Assembly (NCBI GenBank): GCA_002397315.1
Contig: DHAE01000020.1
Location: 253,994 to 317,993 of the forward strand
Reading direction: 5' to 3'
Source of the DNA: Comamonadaceae bacterium UBA4962
GTDB taxonomy: Bacteria; Pseudomonadota; Gammaproteobacteria; Burkholderiales; Burkholderiaceae_C
DNA length: 64,000 nt
Positions 24,294 to 32,479 of the stretch are shown here, one piece after another. The position numbers and the translations under genes were made by a program. The notes below the pieces were generated by a model. The model was not told the DNA's origin, searched no databases, and saw nothing but the letters and a program-made list of their open reading frames with translations. Numbering within the stretch: the stretch's first letter is position 1; each line of letters opens with the position of its first letter.

Positions 24294-26108
24294 TCAATAC
24301 CCCAGCGTGAGTCCGTCCGGATTGCGCGGATCGGAATAGCCGAAGAGCACGCCGTCCTTGCGCTGGATGGTCTGCGTGCGGCCCATGGAGGGCTTCAGGG
24401 CCAGCACGTGGCCGCGGGACTGCAGCAGCGCCAGGGTGTCGGGCGAGAGGCCGTTTTCGATGCGCAGCTCGTCCGGCGTCCACTGGTGGTGGATGCGCGG
24501 GGCGGCGGCGGCCTCGGCGGGGTTCATGCCGAAGTCGATCACGTTCACCACGGTCTGCAGCACGGTGGTGATGATGCGCGCGCCGCCGGGGCTGCCGGTG
24601 ACGAGCACGGGCTTGCCGTCCTTGAGCACCAGCGTCGGCGTCATCGACGACAGCGGGCGCTTGCCGCCGGCCACCGCATTGGCGTCGCCGCCCACGAGGC
24701 CGTAGGCATTGGCCACGCCCGGCTTGGCGGCGAAGTCGTCCATCTCGTTGTTGAGCAGGATGCCGGTGCCCTTGGCGACGATGCCGCTGCCGAAGTTGGT
24801 GTTGAGCGTGTACGTCACGGCCACGGCGTTGCCGGCCTTGTCCACCACCGAGAAGTGCGTGGTCTGGTCGCTCTCGTAGGGTTGCGGCTGGCCGGGCTTG
24901 ATGTCCTTGGCCGGGCGTGCCTTGTTCGGGTCGATGGTCTTCGCGAGCGAGGCGGCGTACGCCTTGGAGGTGAGGCCCTTGAGCGGGACCTTCACGAAGT
25001 CCGGGTCGCCCAGGTATTCGGAGCGGTCGGCATACGCGAGCTTCATGCTCTCGGCCATCATGTGCAGCGTCTGCGCGCTGCCCGCGCCCCACTGGGCGAG
25101 CGGCATCGGTTCGAGCATGTTGAGGATCTGCACGAGGTGCGCGCCGCCGGACGAGGGCGGGGGCATGGTCACCACCTCGTAGCCGCGGTAGGTGCCGCGC
25201 ACGGGCGTGCGTTCCACGACCTCGTAATCGCGCAGATCCTGCAGCGTGATCGCGCCGGGGTAGGGCGCCATTTCGGCGGCGATGCGGCGCGCGATCGGGC
25301 CCTGGTAGAAGGCCTTCGCGCCCTGCTGCGCGATGAGGCGCATGGACTGGGCCAGGTCCTTCTGCACCAGCCGGTCGCCGATCTTCAGCGGTGCGTCGCC
25401 GCGCCAGAAGATCTGCCGCGTGGCGGGCCAGCGGCCCATCGTGTCGCGTTCCTGGGCGAGCGTCTTGGCGAGCGTGAGGCTCACCGGGAAGCCCTTGTCG
25501 GCGAGCGCGATGGCCGGCGCGATCACCTTCGAGAGGGGCATGGTGCCCCAGGACTTGAGCGCATGCTCCAGGCCGGCCACGGTGCCGGGCACGCCCACGG
25601 CGTAGTGCGTGTGCAGTGACTTGCCGTCGATCACGTTGCCCTTGTCGTCCAGGTACATGTCGCGGCTCGCCTTGCGCGGCGCGACCTCGCGGAAGTCGAG
25701 CGCCACGCTCTTGCCGCTCTTCGCGTCGTAGACCATCATGAAGCCGCCGCCGCCCAGATTGCCGGCGTTGGGCAGCACCACGGCCAGCGCGAAGCCCACG
25801 CCCACGGCCGCATCGATCGCGTTGCCGCCCGCGCGCAGGATGTCCAGCCCCACCTTCGACGCCAGTTCCTGCTCCGTGGCCACCATGCCGCTGCGCGCGA
25901 CGACCGGGTGGAACACGTCCATGTCCATGTCGTAGGCGCGGCCGGCCGCGCGCGCGGCCGGCGTCTGCACCGGCGCGCTGTTCGTGGCGGATGCCGTGGC
26001 TGCGGGCTCGGCGCCGCCGGGGAGATTGGCGCAACCCGCGATGGACAGCAGCGCGAGCACGGAGCTTCCGGCCAGCAGCCAGGGACGTTGGAGGCGGAGA
26101 GATGACAT
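24294..26108 (-). CDS. ggt: Gamma-glutamyltransferase, predicted lipoprotein
   Basis: 604 residues. The N terminus has a signal sequence with a lipobox (SIAGC, Cys about 26), so it is probably anchored on the periplasmic side. GGT motifs: the N-terminal ARSGMVATEQELAS, NLGGGGFMMVYD, and the autoprocessing/catalytic Thr in DQTTHFSVVD that starts the small subunit; later TNFGSGI, RPLSSMTPT and GSPGGARI. It transfers or hydrolyses the gamma-glutamyl group of glutathione and related peptides. Convergent with the esterase gene and divergent from uraH. Standard length; no defect seen. Confidence 0.93.
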   Translation of the reverse strand: MSSLRLQRPWLLAGSSVLALLSIAGCANLPGGAEPAATASATNSAPVQTPAARAAGRAYDMDMDVFHPVVARSGMVATEQELASKVGLDILRAGGNAIDAAVGVGFALAVVLPNAGNLGGGGFMMVYDAKSGKSVALDFREVAPRKASRDMYLDDKGNVIDGKSLHTHYAVGVPGTVAGLEHALKSWGTMPLSKVIAPAIALADKGFPVSLTLAKTLAQERDTMGRWPATRQIFWRGDAPLKIGDRLVQKDLAQSMRLIAQQGAKAFYQGPIARRIAAEMAPYPGAITLQDLRDYEVVERTPVRGTYRGYEVVTMPPPSSGGAHLVQILNMLEPMPLAQWGAGSAQTLHMMAESMKLAYADRSEYLGDPDFVKVPLKGLTSKAYAASLAKTIDPNKARPAKDIKPGQPQPYESDQTTHFSVVDKAGNAVAVTYTLNTNFGSGIVAKGTGILLNNEMDDFAAKPGVANAYGLVGGDANAVAGGKRPLSSMTPTLVLKDGKPVLVTGSPGGARIITTVLQTVVNVIDFGMNPAEAAAAPRIHHQWTPDELRIENGLSPDTLALLQSRGHVLALKPSMGRTQTIQRKDGVLFGYSDPRNPDGLTLGY

Positions 26109-26216
26109 TGGCTGGAGCCCTTCCCTTCTTTGTCGTTGATGTGTGCCGGAGCGTGGAATGCCGGCGGAGCGGCGGACAGTGTAGAACGGGTGCCCGCTCC
26201 GGCGCGTCACGGTTCG

Positions 26217-26245
26217 TTACGGCGGGGCGCCGCCATGCATACACT
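26217..26245 (+). promoter_or_regulatory. uraH promoter block shared with puuD
   Basis: TTACGGCGGG at the left and TGCATACACT at the right, ten bases each with nine bases between. TACACT resembles a -10 box, with TTACGG 17 bases upstream in the -35 position. About 20 of 29 bases match the block before puuD (28296-28324). Confidence 0.55.
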
Positions 26246-26335
26246 GCCGCATGGCGCGCGCCGGTGCAGTGGGACCGGCCGGCACGCCGGCTTTTCTCAT
26301 CCATCCCCTCACGGACCGACCAGGAGACACGCCCC

Positions 26336-26686
26336 ATGGGCCTCAGCACGCACGTTCTCGACACCATGCACGGATGCCCCGCCGCGGGCATGGCCGTGGC
26401 GCTCTACGCGACGGAGGGCGGACAGGCCCGGCTGCTGCAGTCGCTGGTGCTCAACCACGACGGCCGCACCGATGCGCCGCTCTTCGACAACGCCAGCCTG
26501 CGCACCGGCACCTACCGCCTGACCTTCGACGTGGGCGCCTACTTCCGTGCGCGCGGCGTGGCGTTGCCGGAGCCGAATTTCCTGGACCGGGTGAGCCTGG
26601 ACTTCGGCATCGCCCATGCCGACCAGCACTACCACGTGCCGCTGCTGGTCAGCCCGTGGAGCTATTCGACCTACCGTGGCTCCTGA
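26336..26686 (+). CDS. uraH: 5-hydroxyisourate hydrolase (transthyretin-like)
   Basis: 116 residues, the standard length for HIUase. The N-terminal LSTHVLDTMHGCPAAGM, the internal LNHDGRTDAPL, the YRLTFDVGAYF strand and the C-terminal SYSTYRGS supply the His, Arg and the diagnostic YRGS end. It hydrolyses 5-hydroxyisourate, the product of PuuD, to OHCU, the substrate of the UraD domain at 16505. It forms a tetramer in the cytoplasm. Monocistronic, divergent from ggt, with its own promoter block. Confidence 0.96.
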   Translation: MGLSTHVLDTMHGCPAAGMAVALYATEGGQARLLQSLVLNHDGRTDAPLFDNASLRTGTYRLTFDVGAYFRARGVALPEPNFLDRVSLDFGIAHADQHYHVPLLVSPWSYSTYRGS

Positions 26687-26726
26687 CGCACGGCAGCGGC
26701 GGCGCCCGGGTCCGCCGGAGCGGGCT

Positions 26727-27275
26727 TCAGAGCTGGCCTTCGGTGAGCGTGTCGAGCTGGAAGCGGCCCGACTTGTCCCAGAGCCAGGTGTCGGTGTAGG
26801 TCACGCGGCCCAGGCGCGTGGGCACGGGGTAGGGCGCGGCGGCGCGCACGGTGCGCTCGATCTCCGCGATCACCTCGGGCGCATGGCGCGGCGCGCGCAT
26901 CCAGTGCAGGCGGGTGACCTGGCCGCTGCGGTCGATGTCCACCTGCAGCGTGCCGATCGCGTACAGCATGGGCGGGAGCTTGCCGGGATAGATGCGCGCC
27001 TGGTTCAATCCGTAGAGGTGGGTAGCCGCGTCCTGGCGGTAGGCGCGCGGGTCGGCCGCGGCCGACGGGCGCGCGGAACCCCGGGCCGCGGGTTCGGGGC
27101 CGGCCACGCCTGCGACCGGGCTCGCCGGCGCGGCGGCCTCGCCGGGCGGTGTGGCCGGCTCGGGGCCCGATTTGCAGGCGGCGACGAGCGAGGCCACGGC
27201 GGCCATCAGGCCGGCCAGGAACCAGTGGCGGCCGCCGCGCGGCGTGCCGTGGGAAGAGGAGGGCGAAGGCTTCAT
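26727..27275 (-). CDS. TonB-like C-terminal domain lipoprotein
   Basis: 182 residues. A signal sequence ending AVASLVAAC gives a predicted lipoprotein; then an Ala/Pro-rich linker (about 45-85) and a C-terminal TonB-type beta-alpha-beta domain (YAIGTLQVDIDRSGQVTRLHWMRA, IERTVRAAAPYPVP). The family is usually annotated as energy transducer TonB, but this copy lacks the usual N-terminal membrane anchor and long proline-rich spacer, so direct energy transduction is doubtful. It diverges from xdhC with 83 bases between. Start MKPSPSSSHG; a longer start exists upstream. Confidence 0.72.
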   Translation of the reverse strand: MKPSPSSSHGTPRGGRHWFLAGLMAAVASLVAACKSGPEPATPPGEAAAPASPVAGVAGPEPAARGSARPSAAADPRAYRQDAATHLYGLNQARIYPGKLPPMLYAIGTLQVDIDRSGQVTRLHWMRAPRHAPEVIAEIERTVRAAAPYPVPTRLGRVTYTDTWLWDKSGRFQLDTLTEGQL

Positions 27276-27358
27276 CGGTGGGTCGTGGCGGGGTGCGGGT
27301 GCAGGGAGTCGGCGTGTGCGCGCGCCGGAGGGCAGCCCGGGCAACGCGGGGGCGCGCC

Positions 27359-28222
27359 ATGGCGTTGACGCAGGCCCTGCACGCCTTGCTCCAGGGCCTG
27401 GCCGAGCGGCCCGCCTGCGTGGTGGAAGTGGAGTCTACCCAAGGCTCGGTGCCGCGGGAGCGCGGCGCCTGGATGGCCGTGTTCGACAGTGGGCCACCGC
27501 TCGGCACGATCGGCGGCGGGCGGCTCGAATGGGATGCGGTCCGCGAGGCACGGGCCCGGCTGTCGGCTTTCGCCGGCACGGGTGCGCAGATCGGCGCCGG
27601 GGTCGCGGCCGAGCCGTCCATGCGGTTCGCGCTGGGCCCGAGCCTGGGCCAGTGCTGCGGCGGGGTGGTGCACCTGCGCTTCACCTGCGCGGGGCCGCAG
27701 GACCGGGCGGCGCTCGCCCGGCGGCTGGCGCCCGCGCGCACGCCGGTGGCGCTGTTCGGCGCCGGGCACGTGGGGCATGCGCTGGCGCGGGTGCTGGCGC
27801 CGCTGCCGTTCGAGCTCACCTGGATCGACAGCCGCGACGGCGTGTTCCCCGCGGATGCCGAGGCGGGCGGCGTGCACTGCGAGCATTCCGAGCCGGTGCA
27901 TGCGGCCGTGCCCGGGCTGGCGCCCGGGTCGCGCGTGCTGATCATGAGCTTCAGCCATGCGGAAGACCTCGACGTGGTGGCGGCCTGCCTCGCGCGGCAG
28001 CGCGCGCACGGCGACCTGCCGTTCGTCGGGCTCATCGGCAGCCGCACCAAGTGGGCGACGTTCTCGCGCCGGCTGGAGGCCCGGGGTTTCGGCCCGCGGG
28101 AACTGGCGCACGTCACCTGCCCGATCGGCCTGCCGGGCATCGCGGGCAAGGAACCGGAGGTGATCGCCGTGTCCGTGGCGGCGCAGCTGCTCGCCACGCT
28201 GCCGCCGCAGTCCGGCAGGTGA
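27359..28222 (+). CDS. xdhC: Xanthine dehydrogenase accessory protein XdhC
   Basis: 287 residues. STQGSVPRERGAWMAV, GTIGGGRLEW and CCGGVVHLRF form the N-terminal XdhC domain; a Rossmann domain begins VALFGAGHVGHALARVLAPLPF and ends IGSRTKWATF and PIGLPGIAGKEPEVIAVSVAAQLL. XdhC binds the molybdenum cofactor, passes it to XdhB after sulfuration and is needed for active xanthine dehydrogenase. Unusually it lies 14.6 kb away from xdhAB, next to puuD. Start at ATG 27359. Confidence 0.94.
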   Translation: MALTQALHALLQGLAERPACVVEVESTQGSVPRERGAWMAVFDSGPPLGTIGGGRLEWDAVREARARLSAFAGTGAQIGAGVAAEPSMRFALGPSLGQCCGGVVHLRFTCAGPQDRAALARRLAPARTPVALFGAGHVGHALARVLAPLPFELTWIDSRDGVFPADAEAGGVHCEHSEPVHAAVPGLAPGSRVLIMSFSHAEDLDVVAACLARQRAHGDLPFVGLIGSRTKWATFSRRLEARGFGPRELAHVTCPIGLPGIAGKEPEVIAVSVAAQLLATLPPQSGR

Positions 28223-28295
28223 TGCATCGCCCGCCACGCGGCTGCGGTCAAGCGCCCGGGGTGTGGCATCCGCGCCCGCTGCGGGCCCGGCCCCG

Positions 28296-28324
28296 TTCCG
28301 GCGGGAACGGAACCTGCATACACT
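28296..28324 (+). promoter_or_regulatory. puuD promoter block shared with uraH, with an embedded inverted repeat
   Basis: TTCCGGCGGG on the left and TGCATACACT on the right, matching the uraH block. The left half overlaps a perfect inverted repeat CCGTTCC-GGCG-GGAACGG (28293-28310), a possible operator over the -35 region. Confidence 0.5.
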
Positions 28325-28490
28325 CGGGCCACAGGTCGCAGCGGTGCAAAGCGATGCCGTCTTTTCCGTCGTTTGGGCGGGGGCGCATCCAGCGCGGCCT
28401 TCCCGCTGCTCAGAGCGCCCGCCGTGGTGAGCAGGTTGCCGCGCGGCTCGTTGCCGATGAAACGGGCCGCGCGTGAAGTTGAGAGCCACC

Positions 28491-29708
28491 ATGGAAAGCT
28501 ACCTTCTCGACTGGGCCAACCTGCTGCTGCGCTGGGTCCACGTCATCACCGCGATCGCCTGGGTCGGGTCGTCGTTCTATTTCGTCTTCCTCGATTCCAG
28601 CCTCACCCCGCCGGTCGACGACGATCTGAAGCGCCAGGGCGTGAGCGGCGAACTCTGGGCCGTGCACGGCGGCGGCTTCTACCACCCGGTCAAGTTCGCG
28701 GGCGCGCCGCCGCAGTTGCCGAAGCACCTGCACTGGTTCTTCTGGGAGAGCTACAGCACCTGGATCAGCGGGTTCGCTCTGTTCACGGTGTCCTACCTGT
28801 GGAGCGCCAGCACCTACCTGATCGACAAGTCGCGCATGGACTGGGCACCGGCCACCGCCGTCGTGGTCGCGCTGGCGTTCCTGGTGGTGTTCTGGCTGCT
28901 CTACGACGCCGTCTGCCGCATCTTCGGGCAGCGCAGGAACGGCGACGCGATCGTCGGCGCGCTGGTGTTCGTGCTGGTGTGCGTGGCCTCGTGGCTGGCC
29001 TGCCACTGGTTCGCGGGCCGCGCGGCCTTCCTGCTGGTGGGCGCGATGATCGCCACCTCGATGAGCGCCAATGTGTTCTTCTGGATCATTCCGGGCCAGC
29101 GCACGGTGATCGCGCAGATGAAGGCCGGCCAGCCGGTGGACCCGATCCACGGCAAGCGCGGCAAGCAGCGCAGCGTGCACAACACCTACTTCACGCTGCC
29201 GGTGCTGTTCTGCATGCTGTCCAACCACTACAGCTTCACCTGGAGCCATCCGCAGAACTGGCTGATCCTGATCCTGATGATGTTCGCGGGCGCATCCATC
29301 CGCCAGTTCTTCGTGATGCGCCACGGCTGGAAGCTGGGCCGCAACGCGCATCCGCTGCCGTATGCGCTGGTGGGCTGCGCGGTGATCGTGGGCACCATCG
29401 TCGGCCTGCGGCTGGCCCAGGCGCCGGCCACCGCGGCGGCAGGCGCGCCCGCTGCTGCTGCAGGGCCGGCGGACTATGCGTTGCTGCAGCCGGTGCTCGC
29501 GCAGCGCTGCTACATGTGCCATGGCGAGCAGGTGCAGATGAAGAACCTGCGGCTGGATTCCGCCGCATCGGTGGCGCAGCACGCGCAGGCCATCTACCAG
29601 CAGGCGGCGGTGCAGAAGCTCATGCCCATGAACAATGCCACCGGCATGACGGACGCCGAACGCGACCTCGTGCGGCGCTGGTTCGAGGCGGGCGCCGCCA
29701 CGCGCTGA
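28491..29708 (+). CDS. puuD: Membrane urate hydroxylase with C-terminal cytochrome c domain
   Basis: 405 residues. About eight membrane segments fill residues 1-310 (LLRWVHVITAIAWVGSSFYF, HNTYFTLPVLFCMLSNHYSF), the DUF989 domain of PuuD. A short Ala-rich linker follows, then a cytochrome c domain with the heme motif CYMCH and a distal Met in KLMPMNNATGMT. PuuD oxidises urate to 5-hydroxyisourate, handing electrons to the respiratory chain instead of making peroxide. The ATG at 28491 follows a GAGAG ribosome site; a GTG 18 bases upstream is the alternative. No soluble uricase (UOX or HpxO) is visible in the window. Confidence 0.95.
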   Translation: MESYLLDWANLLLRWVHVITAIAWVGSSFYFVFLDSSLTPPVDDDLKRQGVSGELWAVHGGGFYHPVKFAGAPPQLPKHLHWFFWESYSTWISGFALFTVSYLWSASTYLIDKSRMDWAPATAVVVALAFLVVFWLLYDAVCRIFGQRRNGDAIVGALVFVLVCVASWLACHWFAGRAAFLLVGAMIATSMSANVFFWIIPGQRTVIAQMKAGQPVDPIHGKRGKQRSVHNTYFTLPVLFCMLSNHYSFTWSHPQNWLILILMMFAGASIRQFFVMRHGWKLGRNAHPLPYALVGCAVIVGTIVGLRLAQAPATAAAGAPAAAAGPADYALLQPVLAQRCYMCHGEQVQMKNLRLDSAASVAQHAQAIYQQAAVQKLMPMNNATGMTDAERDLVRRWFEAGAATR

Positions 29709-29779
29709 CGCGGCCGGCGGGCTGCCGGGGCCCTGTGCGTGGTGCGGCCGGCCCGCGGTGCGCCATGCGCGCCGCGCGC

Positions 29780-31738
29780 TCAATGCGGATGGGCGGCGGC
29801 CTGCGCATCGGAAGGGGCGCGCGCCGGCAGCCAGGGCCGGATGCAGTCCGGGGCCGTGGCGGGCGCCGGAGCGGGAGCGGGCGCTGTGGCCGCGGCGCGC
29901 GGCGCGGGCTCCGCGGTGCGCCAGGCCAGGCCGCTCGTGCAGCCCTTGGCATCGTGCTTGGCGAGCGCCGCGGCGTTGGCCACTTCCTCGGCGTGGCGCA
30001 TGCTGCCGGGCACGACGCGCGCGGCGCCGATCGACAGCGTGGTGCAGGGGAAGAAGCGCTTCACCCCGTGCCGGTCTTCCGCCCAGATGCCGCCGGCTTC
30101 GCGCGCCGCGTTGTCGAAGAGGCTGTGCGCCTCGCGCGCGAACTCCTGCACGATGCGCTCGCAGCGCTGCAGCCAGTCGCTGCTCTGGAACAGCAGCATG
30201 AAATCGTCGCCGCCCACATGGCCCACGAAATCGCGCTGCGCGTCGCAGTGCGCCACGGCCAGGCGCGCCACGAGCCGGATCATCTGGTCGCCGCGCCAGT
30301 AGCCGTAGTAGTCGTTGAAGGGCTTGAAATGGTTCAGGTCGGCATAGCAGGCGACGAACTCGGCGCCGCTGTCGATGAGCCGCTGCATGTGCAGGCTGAT
30401 CGGGATGTTGCCCGGCAGGAAGGTGAGCGGGTTCGCGTGGCGCGCCGCCTCGATGCGCGCCTCGGTCACGCTGCGCACCAGCTGCTCGCCGGTGCCCAGG
30501 CCCACGTAGCGCCCGTTGTCGGTGACGATGAAGCCGTCGTTCAGGTAGCGCTGGTCCTGCGAGGTGAGGATGCCCACGAGCTGGTCGACGTCGCAGTCGA
30601 GCTCCACCACGCGCGGCGCATGGTTGGCGAAGGCCGCGCAGGGCTTGCGGCCGTGCACTTCGCGGAAGTAGAGCGTGGCGTAGTGGTTCATGAACTGCTG
30701 GCGGTTGATGAGCGCCACGGGCCGCGCGCCGTCGAGCACGGGCAGGGCATGCAGTTCGGGGTGGGCCTTGAAGAAGGCGGCCACGGTGTCGTTGCTGGTG
30801 TCGGCCGTGGCCGTGGGCGCATGCACCACCAGCACGTTGCGCAGGATGCCGGGGCGGGCGTTCTGTCCGCGGTGCGGCAGCACGGCCACGCGGCGGTCGC
30901 GCAGCACCTCCAGCGCCGCGGTCTCGATGTGCTCGCGCGGCGCAGGGGCCGGCCGTCCGAGCAGATAGCCCTGGCCATAGGGCATGTCGAGGTCGCGCAG
31001 CGCGCGCAGGTCGTCCTGCGTCTCGATGCCCTCGGCGATCAGCGTGGTGCCGAACACGTCGGCGATGCCCTTGATGGCCTGCAGCATCTGCAGGTTCTCG
31101 GGGTGGGCGCTGATGTCGCGCACGAAGTACTTGTCGATCTTCACGAAATCCGGCCGGGCCTCGGACCACAGCCGCAGGCTGGATTTGCCGTCGCCGAAAT
31201 CGTCGAGCGCGATGCGCGCGCCGCAGGCGTGCACCTGCTTGAGGGCCTCGCGCAGCAGGACCATGTCGGTCACGCGCTCGTGCTCGGTGATCTCGAGCAC
31301 GATGTGCTCCGGCGAGACGCCGGTCGCGCGGACGGCGGCCCACACCGGGACACTGCCGCACAGCGCCACGCCGCGTACCAGCGCGTCCGCGCTGATGTTG
31401 ACGAACAGCCGGCCATGCACACCCAGGGCACCCCACTGCTGCAGCGCCACGGCGACGCACAGCAGCTCGAAATCCTGCAGCAGGCCTTCCTGCAGCGCGG
31501 TCTGCAGCAGGCGGTCGGGCGTGTGCAGCGGCGTGCCTTCCGGGCCGCGGATCAGTGCCTCATGCGCGTAGACGTGGCCTTCGCCCAGGCCGGCCAGCGG
31601 CTGGAAGACGCAATGCAGTCCGCCTTCGCGCATGAGCCGGGCGAGCGGCCCCGTGCCGGTGCGCACCGCGGGCGACAGCGCGGCCAGCACGGCTTCCTGA
31701 GCGGTGCCGGTAGGGGCGGGAGAGGTTGTTACAGTCAT
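29780..31738 (-). CDS. EAL-CBS-GGDEF cyclic-di-GMP protein
   Basis: 652 residues. EAL domain first (about 30-275), with EALIRG, NISADAL, EITEHE, DDFGDGKSSL, KIDKYFVRDI and AEGIET, all catalytic positions apparently present. Two CBS repeats follow (about 300-440). A GGDEF domain is last (about 450-590) with the active-site motif changed to GGDDF. Cytoplasmic, no membrane segment. The order EAL before GGDEF suggests a phosphodiesterase controlled by a nucleotide-sensing CBS pair and possibly a GTP-binding GGDEF remnant. The C terminus has an Ala-Pro repeat tail. Convergent with puuD. Confidence 0.9.
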   Translation of the reverse strand: MTVTTSPAPTGTAQEAVLAALSPAVRTGTGPLARLMREGGLHCVFQPLAGLGEGHVYAHEALIRGPEGTPLHTPDRLLQTALQEGLLQDFELLCVAVALQQWGALGVHGRLFVNISADALVRGVALCGSVPVWAAVRATGVSPEHIVLEITEHERVTDMVLLREALKQVHACGARIALDDFGDGKSSLRLWSEARPDFVKIDKYFVRDISAHPENLQMLQAIKGIADVFGTTLIAEGIETQDDLRALRDLDMPYGQGYLLGRPAPAPREHIETAALEVLRDRRVAVLPHRGQNARPGILRNVLVVHAPTATADTSNDTVAAFFKAHPELHALPVLDGARPVALINRQQFMNHYATLYFREVHGRKPCAAFANHAPRVVELDCDVDQLVGILTSQDQRYLNDGFIVTDNGRYVGLGTGEQLVRSVTEARIEAARHANPLTFLPGNIPISLHMQRLIDSGAEFVACYADLNHFKPFNDYYGYWRGDQMIRLVARLAVAHCDAQRDFVGHVGGDDFMLLFQSSDWLQRCERIVQEFAREAHSLFDNAAREAGGIWAEDRHGVKRFFPCTTLSIGAARVVPGSMRHAEEVANAAALAKHDAKGCTSGLAWRTAEPAPRAAATAPAPAPAPATAPDCIRPWLPARAPSDAQAAAHPH

Positions 31739-31810
31739 ACACAGTCACGGGGAGGTTAACCCAACCCGATGACCGCGCCATGACGCGGCCGGAACGCCCA
31801 TGCTCCGCCG

Positions 31811-32479
31811 TCAGCATTCCAGGGGCGGATCGCAGCGGATGTCCGCATAGGCGACGGCATATTTCACGAGCGCGGCCTGACCGTCGATGCGCAGTTTGCG
31901 GCGCAGGTGCAGGCGGTGCGTCTCCACCGTCCGCACGGAGGTGCCCATGCGCTCGGCGATGTCGCGGTTCGAGCGGCCTTCCGCCAGCAGGCGCAGCACG
32001 GCGGCCTCGCGCGGCGTGAGAGCGCGGGCGGAAGGCTGCACGGGCGTGCCGGCGTCCAGCAGGGCGCGCACCGCATCGCTGAAGTGGCTGCCGCCCGTAT
32101 GCACGGCCTCGATCGCCTGCACCAGCTGCCCCGCCGGCGCATCCTTGAGCACGTAGCCGCGCACGCCCAGGCCGACGGCGCGGCGCACGTATTCGGCGTC
32201 GTGGTGCATCGAGAGCACCAGCACGCGCACGAGCGGAAACCGTTCCCGGAACACGGCCGCCAGCTGGATGCCGCTGCCGTCCGGCATGCGGATGTCGGTG
32301 AGCACGATGTCGGGCGCGACGGACTCGGCGAGCGCCACGGCCTCCTGCATGCCGCCGGCCTCGGCGGCGACGCGGATGTGCGGGGTGGCCTCCAGCCGCA
32401 TGCGCACGCCGTCGCGCACCAGCGGATGGTCGTCCACCAGCAGGACGCGGATGGTGGCCGGATTCTCGGCGGCGCTCAT
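31811..32479 (-). CDS. NarL/FixJ family response regulator
   Basis: 222 residues. Receiver domain with phospho-acceptor D62 (VLTDIRMPDGSG), acidic pair in LLVDDHP and the conserved Lys in YVLKDA; LuxR-type helix-turn-helix at about 150-210 (ALTPREAAVLRLLAEGRSNRDIAERM in pieces). Its start overlaps the stop of the kinase gene by 4 bases, so the pair is coupled. Targets are not visible. Confidence 0.95.
   Translation of the reverse strand: MSAAENPATIRVLLVDDHPLVRDGVRMRLEATPHIRVAAEAGGMQEAVALAESVAPDIVLTDIRMPDGSGIQLAAVFRERFPLVRVLVLSMHHDAEYVRRAVGLGVRGYVLKDAPAGQLVQAIEAVHTGGSHFSDAVRALLDAGTPVQPSARALTPREAAVLRLLAEGRSNRDIAERMGTSVRTVETHRLHLRRKLRIDGQAALVKYAVAYADIRCDPPLEC

Noticed and set aside
28373..31759. 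An open frame of more than 1100 codons on the plus strand over puuD and the EAL gene
   Set aside because: Composition is typical of a shadow frame; it crosses puuD out of frame and the EAL gene antisense. The real genes there have full family motifs.
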